Positions 1 through 6,299 of a stretch of 23,692 bases of DNA are shown piece by piece. The stretch spans positions 1 to 23,692 of the forward strand of contig CAYXRK010000062.1 in assembly GCA_964467615.1 (NCBI GenBank), written 5' to 3'. This stretch comes from CAYXRK01 sp964467615. GTDB taxonomy: Bacteria; Hydrogenedentota; Hydrogenedentia; Hydrogenedentales; GCA-2746185. Positions within the stretch are counted from its first letter, which is position 1, and the number at the start of each line of letters is the position of its first letter. Under the pieces are notes generated by a model. The model was given only the letters and a program-made list of their open reading frames with translations, made no database searches and had not been told where the DNA came from. The position numbers were made by a program, and so were the translations under genes.

Positions 1-912
1 CGCTTTTGCGGCCAACACCAACGCCTGCGTGGCGCGGGTACCCGCGCCCCAACTGACCCAATTCTTGATGAAGTCGGGTGCGTTCGGATTGTCCGGCCGG
101 CTCGCGTGCGTCAGGCTGACGGCGTACTTGGCCACCGGGTCGGCGATGGGAACGAGCCGCACCAGTCGCGCAAAGTCGAGCATGTTCTGCCCCGTGAATA
201 CCCGCTGCGGTTCATCGTGCCAACTCGAAGTCGTCTTCGTCGCGACCGCGAGTTCCTCCTGCTCGGTCAGGTATCCGATGTTGATATTCATCATGAATCG
301 GTCAAGCTGTGCCTCGGGAAGCGGATACGTGCCTTCCAACTCGATCGGGTTCTGCGTGGCCAGCACGAAGAACGGCTGATCAAGCGGCCGCAACTCACCC
401 GCCACGGTCACTTGACGCTCCTCCATCGCCTCGAGCATCGCGGCCTGGGTCTTCGGCGGCGTCCGGTTGATTTCGTCGGCGAGCAGGATGTTCGTAAAAA
501 TCGGGCCCGGGACGAACCGCAGTTCTCGGCGGCCCGTCGTGCGGTCCTCTTCGATAATTTCCGTCCCCGTGATGTCCGAAGGCATGAGGTCGGGCGTAAA
601 CTGTATGCGCTTGAACTTCAGGTCCAAGATGCGCGCGATCGACCGGATCAGCAGCGTCTTCGCGAGGCCGGGCGCGCCGGTGATCAACGCGTGCTGGCCC
701 GCGAACAACACAATCATGAGCTGGTCGATCACTTCGCTCTGGCCGACAATAACGCGACGAATCTCCGCCAGCAGTTTCGCGCGGCCCGTGCGCAGCGCTG
801 CAAGCGCTTCCTTCTCGAACGCTTGGTCGTTGTTCCCCTCCGGCCCCGACACCACGGAAGGCATCGGCGGCGGAGAAATTGGCTGCGTTTCGGTTTGCGT
901 CTCTGTTTCCAA
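1..912 (-). CDS. MoxR-family AAA+ ATPase (3' end cut by window edge)
   Basis: MoxR-type AAA+ ATPases act as chaperone-like ATPases that help mature or insert metal or cofactor into partner proteins, usually with von Willebrand A-domain proteins. The 304 visible residues contain the Walker A motif GAPGLAKT (about residues 79-86), the Walker B motif ILLADE followed by INR (142-150) and sensor-1 ATQNPIE (about 185-191). About 55 residues precede the ATPase core; the first 30 are Thr/Gln/Pro-rich and look disordered. The start chosen is TTG at 912, because AGAGG lies 6 nt upstream; an in-frame ATG at 864 is the alternative. It follows the DUF4159 gene by 30 bp in the same orientation and is probably its operon partner. 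In related clusters a DUF58 gene comes next, but this lies beyond the window. Family assignment is secure; the substrate is unknown. Confidence 0.95.
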   Translation of the reverse strand, partial: METETQTETQPISPPPMPSVVSGPEGNNDQAFEKEALAALRTGRAKLLAEIRRVIVGQSEVIDQLMIVLFAGQHALITGAPGLAKTLLIRSIARILDLKFKRIQFTPDLMPSDITGTEIIEEDRTTGRRELRFVPGPIFTNILLADEINRTPPKTQAAMLEAMEERQVTVAGELRPLDQPFFVLATQNPIELEGTYPLPEAQLDRFMMNINIGYLTEQEELAVATKTTSSWHDEPQRVFTGQNMLDFARLVRLVPIADPVAKYAVSLTHASRPDNPNAPDFIKNWVSWGAGTRATQALVLAAKA

Positions 913-942
913 GATGTACCTCTTTCCGGTTTGCGGCGCGCG

Positions 943-1770
943 CTAATGGGTCAACGCGTACACCACGATATTGATTCCCATCGGATACGCCTTCTTCGAC
1001 GAGATGGCCTCAAAGTATCCCTTGTCCACGGTCTCTCGTTCCCATCCGTCGCCGAGGTCGGTATTGTGACACACGATCACCATCAACCTGCCATTCCTAT
1101 CGAAGATGCCTTTGTAATGCGGCGTCGCGGAATCATACCCGCGTTCGCTCGTGTCGCCCCCGGAGCCGAGCCAATAGTTGATCGACGGTACCTGCGGTTT
1201 CTCCGTCAACTTAAATACAATACTGAATACCGGGTGGCTAATGTCCAGTTCCTGCATCGGATATTCGGACGGATCAAACACTCGGCCTATCTGCAACTCC
1301 CAATTTTCCCATTCCGACGAACCCCAAAAATCGTCGACCATGAGAAAACCGCCCCGCAACAAATACTCACGCAGCCGCTCGATCTCTTCGTCAAAAAAAT
1401 GCAGCCCGCCCACTTCCAGCATGTAGATGAAGGGGTAGTCGAATAATTCATCGTCGGTGATGTCGAGAATGATGTGGTGATACCCGCCTCGCGCGTCTTT
1501 CGCCACTTTAATCGTCGTCAGTTCCTCGAGACGCTGCGGGAAATGCTCGTCCGATTCGGGATAATCCGTCTGCCAAGTGCCCCACCCGCGAAACCCGACG
1601 CTCGTGTACCGGATACGGCAGAACGTGAATTCACTGACCGGGTTAAATCGGATCGTCCGCTCCGGCGCGGGACCGCCCGGCCCCGCCTCGGCGGGCGGCG
1701 CGAACATGGCCGTCCACGTAATCGCGGCCGAAGACACGAGCGCGGCGGCCATGGTCGAGCTCGATTTCAA
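943..1770 (-). CDS. DUF4159 domain protein, probably secreted
   Basis: The 275-residue protein has a short hydrophobic N-terminus (about residues 7-29, ending AEA) that looks like a signal peptide, then one DUF4159 domain. DUF4159 has a glutamine-amidotransferase-like fold and is typically encoded beside MoxR, DUF58 and BatA genes. Visible landmarks are FCRIRY (50-55), LEELT (81-85), the YPFIYMLEVGG strand-turn (112-122), LRGGFLMVDDFWG (138-150), HPVF (179-182) and a C-terminal NIVVYALTH. No classical amidotransferase Cys-His-Glu triad is evident, so it is probably non-catalytic or has a different activity. The first in-frame start is TTG at 1770, which supplies Lys2 for the signal-peptide n-region; ATG at 1752 is an alternative and neither has a strong Shine-Dalgarno sequence. 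It lies 15 bp after the TPR-protease gene and 30 bp before moxR, so the three are likely co-transcribed. The function of the domain is not established. Confidence 0.88.
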   Translation of the reverse strand: MKSSSTMAAALVSSAAITWTAMFAPPAEAGPGGPAPERTIRFNPVSEFTFCRIRYTSVGFRGWGTWQTDYPESDEHFPQRLEELTTIKVAKDARGGYHHIILDITDDELFDYPFIYMLEVGGLHFFDEEIERLREYLLRGGFLMVDDFWGSSEWENWELQIGRVFDPSEYPMQELDISHPVFSIVFKLTEKPQVPSINYWLGSGGDTSERGYDSATPHYKGIFDRNGRLMVIVCHNTDLGDGWERETVDKGYFEAISSKKAYPMGINIVVYALTH

Positions 1771-1785
1771 AACGGCGTCCCGTTC

Positions 1786-4458
1786 CTATTCGACGTGCGG
1801 TTCCGAGGGTTGCGGCACTGGGCCAGCCTCGGCGTTGACCTTCCCCTCCACCAGATCGAGCAAGAGCGATTGTGCGAGCCAGTAGTGCGGTGTTGCTTCC
1901 AAGACCTTAAGGACTTCCGTCTTCGCCTCGGCGGGTTCGTTTAGCCCAGCGAAAATTTGCGCGCGCTTGAGCAAATATTCGTTCGCCCGCGCAGTGTCCA
2001 GGTGCGCCAGCACCGCCAACGGCGCCAGCGCTTCGCGCTCGCGGCCCGCCGAAATCAACGCGTCCGAAAGCGTCTCGTGCAAGGATTCATCGTACGGGTC
2101 GATCCCAAGCGCCCAGTCCGCCACCTTGGCGGTCTCCTCGTAGTTTTTCTCTTCCTTGTTCAGCGCGATCAACTCGTGCGCCGCGCCCAATTCAGCGCCG
2201 CCGGAGTGGAGTACCTCGTACAGCGCCCTTCTGTACTCCTCATCGTTCCCCGCGGATTTATAGACCTCGGCCAGTAGCTTCAGCGGCGTCCCGTTGCCTT
2301 CCAAATCGGGGAACAAATCGACGGCCTTGCGATACGCGGCCGCGGCCGCGGCCCAGTCCTTCTTCTCGGCCGCTGCCTGCGCTTCCCGTATCGCGTCGGT
2401 GAGTGGTGAACTCGGCATCTCGGGACTCGCCACGGCAACGCTTGGCGCGGGCGTTCCGCTGGCGGGATCGTCCTTGTCACCACCAAAAAACTTTTTGATC
2501 GAATCAAGTATGCCGGGCTTCTCCGGCTCTTTCGGCTTTGGAAGATTGTCCAGGATCGCCAAACGCTCCTCGATTTTCGCCTCGAACGCCCCCTCCATTT
2601 CCTGCTCGGTGCCGCCAGTTTCCAAGGCAAGCGCCGCGACGGCTTCGGTTCCTTCGCCGATGCGGCTGAGCGCGCCATTCATGGCGGGCATGCCGTAGTT
2701 GTCCACATAGAATTGCGCGAACTCACCCGCGACGAAATAACCAAACAACAGGTGCATCGCCGATTTCGGTTCCGTGAAGTATTTGCCGATCTGATGCACC
2801 TTCGGCGGATCGCCTTCCGCGAGCACCGCGCGGTAATCCGGGTCGAGCCGGTTGCGCCACGCCGGCGAATACTGCCCTTCTTCGTATACGGAAATTCCCT
2901 CGGACAACCAACGCGGCATTTTGTTCTTCGTCTTCTGCAAGGAAATCACGTGCATGAATTCGTGCCACAACACGGTCCGCCAGTTCCACGAACCGCGCGG
3001 GCGGGCCGACGGAGAATCCATCGTCACAAGTTTCCCGAAGCAAATGCCCAAGTGGCCCACGTTGCCGGGCAGCCCGACCGACCGGACCATGAAGTCGTCG
3101 TGTTTGTCGAACATCTCGACCAACACCGGCTTTTCGATCTCGACTTCGTATTTCTTCTGAAGATGTTCGATCGCGTACGCCAGCATCCGAGAAGCGTCGT
3201 CCGCGATGAGCGGCTCCTCGTTCTTTGGCAGCTTGAGTATGAACTCGCCGTTCTCGCGGACCGAAAACCCGTCAACCGTCTCCATGAGTTGCAGCAAGTT
3301 GTAGAGCTGCACGTTGAACGGATCCGCCGCGAACGCGATCTCCGCTTCCGCCTGGCCCTCGAATTCCCGCCCAAGGCGCATGAGGTCAAGCGTATATAGC
3401 GCCCGCGCATCGTGATCATTCGGGTCCAGTTCGAGCGCGGCCTTTTGTAATGCGCTGCCTTCCTCAAAAAGATAGTGCCGTGATGCAATTCGCCCAGGCA
3501 CCCGGTAGACCTCCGAACAGATCGGGTTGAATTCCAACACCTCCTGTTGCAAGGCCTGCATCGCCGCCGTCTCGCGTTTGAGGAACAGCGCCGCCGCCTT
3601 CAATGAGCGGAACCGCAGGCTAACGGGATTGATCGCCAATGCTTCCTCGATGGTCTTGAGCGCCTCGTCCGCATCCGCGGAATCCAACCGCTGCTCCACT
3701 TGAAGCGCCTTCGCGCGCGGATGGTGAGAATTCAGATCCAACAGCTTTTGCAGCGTCGCTCCCAAACGCTCGTCGTGCGATTGCCAAAAGCACTCTGCCA
3801 GTCCCGCCAACGCGTCCTGGTTCTCCGGCTCCTGCTCCAACGCCTTTTCATAGTGGCCCGCCGCGATGTCGTACCCCGCGTTGCGATACGCCAAGTCTCC
3901 CGCGCCGATGTGCGCCTTCGTCATGCCGGGGTTCTGCTCAAGCAGCACCTTGAAGTGCGTGTTTAGAATCGTGCGCGGGTTCTCGCCGAGCAGCTCCGCG
4001 ATGCGCCCCATCGCCACGTAGTTGTCGTCGCGCCGGCTGTAGCGCCACATGTAGGGCCGGGCTTGGCTCGCCGCGTAGCGTAGCTTCTGCTCGTACTGGT
4101 CGGTGTGCCCGCGATACTGGTGCATCAACGCGAGCTCAAGCGTGTTCGCCGGTTCCGGATACCGGTTCGCCACGTCCTCCATCGCCGCGATGGCCTCGTC
4201 CACCCGGCCCACCGCGAACAATAACTCCCCGTGATCGAGCGAAAGGCGCACTGGCACGAACGCGTCGGTCGAGTTGATCATCTCCTCGATCATCTTCAGC
4301 GCTTGGGCGTACTCCCCCCGCTTCCAGAAGTCCTCGTAGTCCTCGACGGGCTCCGTCGCCTGTTGCGAAATCGCAACCGTCAACCCCGAAACGGCGAACA
4401 GCAGGACCACTGCCCGCGTCACGCACCCGCGCAGGCCGGACCGCACCAATGAGCTCAT
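1786..4458 (-). CDS. TPR-repeat protein with central gluzincin (HEFMH) metalloprotease domain
   Basis: The 890-residue protein starts with a signal peptide or anchor (hydrophobic about residues 14-31). TPR-like helical repeats follow (about 42-390), then a peptidase domain (about 425-630), a Lys/Pro-rich linker with KKFFGGDKDD (about 640-690) and a second TPR block (about 690-865). The zinc site reads HEFMH (499-503), with probable third ligand Glu520 in RWLSEGISVYEE, the HExxH-plus-Glu pattern of gluzincins (peptidase MA-like). The active-site codons lie at 2950-2964. ATG at 4458 is chosen because GGAG lies 5 nt upstream and the signal peptide then begins properly; the open frame extends to 4692, but that stretch runs through low-complexity repeats. 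It is the first gene of a minus-strand operon with DUF4159 (15 bp gap) and MoxR. An extracytoplasmic protease with protein-binding repeats is inferred; the substrate is unknown. Confidence 0.88.
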   Translation of the reverse strand: MSSLVRSGLRGCVTRAVVLLFAVSGLTVAISQQATEPVEDYEDFWKRGEYAQALKMIEEMINSTDAFVPVRLSLDHGELLFAVGRVDEAIAAMEDVANRYPEPANTLELALMHQYRGHTDQYEQKLRYAASQARPYMWRYSRRDDNYVAMGRIAELLGENPRTILNTHFKVLLEQNPGMTKAHIGAGDLAYRNAGYDIAAGHYEKALEQEPENQDALAGLAECFWQSHDERLGATLQKLLDLNSHHPRAKALQVEQRLDSADADEALKTIEEALAINPVSLRFRSLKAAALFLKRETAAMQALQQEVLEFNPICSEVYRVPGRIASRHYLFEEGSALQKAALELDPNDHDARALYTLDLMRLGREFEGQAEAEIAFAADPFNVQLYNLLQLMETVDGFSVRENGEFILKLPKNEEPLIADDASRMLAYAIEHLQKKYEVEIEKPVLVEMFDKHDDFMVRSVGLPGNVGHLGICFGKLVTMDSPSARPRGSWNWRTVLWHEFMHVISLQKTKNKMPRWLSEGISVYEEGQYSPAWRNRLDPDYRAVLAEGDPPKVHQIGKYFTEPKSAMHLLFGYFVAGEFAQFYVDNYGMPAMNGALSRIGEGTEAVAALALETGGTEQEMEGAFEAKIEERLAILDNLPKPKEPEKPGILDSIKKFFGGDKDDPASGTPAPSVAVASPEMPSSPLTDAIREAQAAAEKKDWAAAAAAYRKAVDLFPDLEGNGTPLKLLAEVYKSAGNDEEYRRALYEVLHSGGAELGAAHELIALNKEEKNYEETAKVADWALGIDPYDESLHETLSDALISAGREREALAPLAVLAHLDTARANEYLLKRAQIFAGLNEPAEAKTEVLKVLEATPHYWLAQSLLLDLVEGKVNAEAGPVPQPSEPHVE

Positions 4459-4463
4459 AGCGA

Positions 4464-4467
4464 CTCC
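4464..4467 (-). promoter_or_regulatory. Shine-Dalgarno GGAG deciding the start of the TPR protease
   Basis: GGAG sits 5 nt before the ATG at 4458 on the minus strand. No comparable site precedes the upstream in-frame ATG codons near 4592 and 4692, which lie in or next to repeat sequence, so this site supports the shorter protein with a clean signal peptide. Confidence 0.6.
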
Positions 4468-4650
4468 AATTACCGCCCAGTATACGAATCGTTCTGGCCA
4501 GCCCGCCGCACAACTATGGTCGCACGCCAACGGCCACCTGTCAATTCGACTTAACCGCTCGGCCCTGCGAATCCTCCGCGAAGAAGAAGCCATCATGTTC
4601 GAACCATCACCATCGCGCTCGTCTCCACCAAATCCACCGCACCGCATACG

Positions 4651-4691
4651 TCCCCTCTGTCCCCTCTGTCCCATAAGTCCCATAAGTCCCA
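4651..4691. repeat. 9-bp tandem repeat, two unit types
   Basis: Two copies of TCCCCTCTG (4651-4659, 4660-4668) are followed directly by two copies of TCCCATAAG (4669-4677, 4678-4686) and a partial fifth unit TCCCA. All units share the core TCCC and a strict 9-bp period. It lies in the gap between the dehydrogenase and the TPR-protease operon, outside any supported gene. Confidence 0.9.
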
Positions 4692-4705
4692 TTTAGCACC
4701 TTCGT

Positions 4706-4755
4706 CCCTCTGCGAATCTCCGCGCCCTCTGCGTTGAGGTCTTTCTTGGTTTTGT
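4706..4755. repeat. CCCTCTGCG-type dispersed intergenic repeat
   Basis: The 9-mer CCCTCTGCG occurs at 4706-4714 and again at 4725-4733, separated by the related CTCCGCG, then TTGAGG and a pyrimidine-rich TTTCTTGGTTTTG tail that stops at the dehydrogenase stop codon. It resembles the CTCTGCG/CTTTGCG-rich intergenic repeats seen in many environmental bacterial genomes (from memory, not searched). A weaker relative lies upstream of moaC at 21517-21597. Confidence 0.6.
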
Positions 4756-5670
4756 CTACGGCGTAATCACAACGCGCATCCCCACTTTCGATTGCGCCGC
4801 CGCGAAGGCCTCNNNNNNNNNNNNNNNNNNNNNNNNNNNNNNNNNNNNNNNNNNNNNNNNNNNNNNNNNNNNNNNNNNNNNNNNNNNNNNNNNNNNNNNN
4901 NNNNNNNNNNNNGTCAGCGTTTCGGCTTGCGCATCGGGAGAGGGACACGCCGTCAAGATAACGTCGGCGCCATGACCATTCGTTTCGGCGAGCACGCGCT
5001 CGCGCACGTCCTCTTCGGTCGAGCACACCGCAACATCGACTCCGAACGTCTTCGCGATTTCGAGGCGTGGCCGCGAGCGGTTCACGATGATCGTCTTCCC
5101 CACTCCCATTTTCTTGCCCAGTTCCGTCAGCAAGATTCCCAGGGGGCCCGCGCCCACTACGACCATCGTGTCGCCCTGTTCGGGCCGGCACAGCTCGAGC
5201 GCGTTGATGCAGCATGCCAGCGGCTCGGCCAGGGCGGCGTGCTCGAACGGAACGCTTTGCGGGACCTTGGCGAGCGGCCCGCCGTCCCATGCGAGTTCAT
5301 TTACTTTTACGTATTCAGCAAAGCTGCCTGGAAACTGATAACCCATCGCGAGATTGATCGGGCAGTTGTTGATCGTTTTGCAATGAAGCTCGTCGCAACG
5401 CCCGCACGGAAGATCGCCGCCGATCGACACGCGGTCACCGGCGGCGAACCCGCGCACGTTCTTACCCACATCGACGATCTCTCCCGCCGCCTCGTGCCCC
5501 ATGATGGCCGGTGGCGTAACGCGCGGGCTGCCGTGGTTGAAGATGCGCAGATCGGAGCCGCATATCGCGCAGGCCGCGACCTTGATGAGGATGTCGTTCG
5601 CGCCGACCTCCGGATCGGGTACGTCCTCGACGGCGAGTTGTCCGATGGACTTGAATACGGCGGCCTTCAT
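4756..5670 (-). CDS. Zinc-dependent medium-chain alcohol/polyol dehydrogenase, interrupted by assembly gap
   Basis: This is a medium-chain dehydrogenase/reductase of the threonine/sorbitol dehydrogenase type, oxidising an alcohol or polyol with NAD(P). Probable catalytic zinc ligands are Cys37 (in CAICGSD), His59-Glu60 (GHEAAG) and Glu149 (LAEPLAC). A structural-zinc lobe has Cys89, 92, 97 and 103, with slightly unusual spacing. The Rossmann motif VVVGAGPLG is at about 170-178, followed by NRSRPR where the cofactor ribose binds. The last 18 residues, ending MRVVITP, are typical of the family C-terminus. The frame is broken by 100 N at 4813-4912. Visible residues total 252 plus 18; family members are usually near 340-350, so the real missing segment is probably nearer 225 bp than 100. 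The start is ATG at 5670; the nearest GGAGG is 13 nt upstream. It is divergent from the VanZ-like gene. The substrate cannot be told. Confidence 0.9.
   Translation of the reverse strand: MKAAVFKSIGQLAVEDVPDPEVGANDILIKVAACAICGSDLRIFNHGSPRVTPPAIMGHEAAGEIVDVGKNVRGFAAGDRVSIGGDLPCGRCDELHCKTINNCPINLAMGYQFPGSFAEYVKVNELAWDGGPLAKVPQSVPFEHAALAEPLACCINALELCRPEQGDTMVVVGAGPLGILLTELGKKMGVGKTIIVNRSRPRLEIAKTFGVDVAVCSTEEDVRERVLAETNGHGADVILTACPSPDAQAETLXXXXXXXXXXXXXXXXXXXXXXXXXXXXXXXXXXEAFAAAQSKVGMRVVITP
4813..4912. other. Assembly gap (100 N)
   Basis: Exactly 100 consecutive N bases, the usual placeholder for a scaffold gap of unknown size. It falls inside the dehydrogenase cofactor-binding domain. The reading frame agrees on both sides, but with an arbitrary gap length this is a one-in-three coincidence and says nothing about the true length. 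Confidence 0.98.
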
Positions 5671-5753
5671 CGTTCGCGGAATACCTCCACATGGATACCA
5701 AACACTGACGAGGCGCGCATTGTATCCAAACGAAGCGGCCCGACTGTCGACCC

Positions 5754-5779
5754 GTTCGCCCTGAGCTTGTCGAAGGGCC
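5754..5779. repeat. Short imperfect palindrome, widespread 'GCCCT...AGGGC' repeat
   Basis: In the divergent gap between the dehydrogenase and the VanZ-like gene, GCCCT (5758-5762) and AGGGC (5774-5778) flank the 11-nt GAGCTTGTCGA, forming a 5-bp stem. The 26-bp consensus matches, from memory, a short repeat seen many times in diverse proteobacterial and environmental genomes (core CGACAAGCTCAGGGCG on the other strand). Its role is not known to me. Confidence 0.6.
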
Positions 5780-5855
5780 TCCGGCATTCGCCCAGGCAAG
5801 CGGAGGTCGCGTATTCTCTCGTTCTGGACCTGTGGAACTGTCTAAGATTTCGCGC

Positions 5856-6266
5856 ATGCCTGCTGTAAAACTCTCCTACGCGGTCGCGATAGCCGCCTAC
5901 TGCGCCGGAATATACTTCCTGTCGTCTCAAAGCGATCTGGGCCCGCCAGAGTGGTCGCCACCGGGCGTCGACAAGAGCGCCCACTTCGTCATTTTCGGAG
6001 GGCTTTGCGCGTTGGTGTCCGAGAGTCTGCGGCGATCCAATTCGAATACGCCCTGGCAGGTCCGTTATGCGGTCCCGGTTTGCTTCACGATCCTGTATGG
6101 ACTTTTCGACGAGACCCACCAACTTTTTGTTCCAGGCCGGGAATTCGATTTATGGGACCTCGCGGCGGACGCGGCGGGCGCAGTGGCCGTAGTGGTCGGA
6201 ATGTCTTGGTGGGCAAAGCGGGTCGCCACGCACCGCCGCATGGCCTCGGAAACTTCCGGGCCATAA
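5856..6266 (+). CDS. VanZ-like family membrane protein
   Basis: This is a small membrane protein of 136 residues with about four hydrophobic segments (roughly residues 5-22, 40-58, 70-84, 102-120). It carries the VanZ-family signatures DKSAHFVIFGGL (39-50) and DETHQLFVPGR with a following DLWDLAADAAG. The founding member gives low-level teicoplanin resistance in the vanA cluster; most chromosomal homologues have no known function but are linked to the cell envelope. ATG at 5856 is chosen; a GTG at 5832 would add eight residues, and neither has a clear ribosome binding site. It lies 33 bp upstream of the class A penicillin-binding protein gene in the same direction, so a shared transcript is likely and fits an envelope role. 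Nothing shows that this copy gives antibiotic resistance. Confidence 0.85.
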   Translation: MPAVKLSYAVAIAAYCAGIYFLSSQSDLGPPEWSPPGVDKSAHFVIFGGLCALVSESLRRSNSNTPWQVRYAVPVCFTILYGLFDETHQLFVPGREFDLWDLAADAAGAVAVVVGMSWWAKRVATHRRMASETSGP

Positions 6267-6299
6267 TCGATATGATTAGCCGAGGCTGGGTGGATTTCG

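Larger units (their letters stand above)
4459..4755. other. Gene-free stretch between dehydrogenase and TPR-protease operon
   Basis: These 297 bases hold no convincing gene. The part next to the protease start should contain the operon promoter, but no clear -35/-10 pair stands out. The part next to the dehydrogenase stop contains two blocks of short repeats, listed separately. Open frames through the stretch translate to low-complexity Gly-Thr-Tyr/Gly-Thr-Glu runs and are not treated as coding. Confidence 0.7.

Noticed and set aside
106..1446. 446-codon plus-strand open frame opposite moxR and DUF4159
   Set aside because: Arg/His/Leu-rich translation with no domain; it crosses two clear minus-strand genes and is a product of high-GC codon bias.
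4459..4692. N-terminal extension of the TPR protease to the open-frame limit
   Set aside because: It would translate the 9-bp repeats and put 78 residues before the signal peptide; the GGAG-preceded ATG at 4458 fits better.
4651..4733. CRISPR array
   Set aside because: The repeats are only 9 bp, contiguous, and without spacers of regular length; there are no cas genes.
5856..6266. Glycopeptide resistance determinant
   Set aside because: Only a VanZ-like protein is present; no vanHAX or vanRS genes are nearby, and chromosomal VanZ homologues are common.
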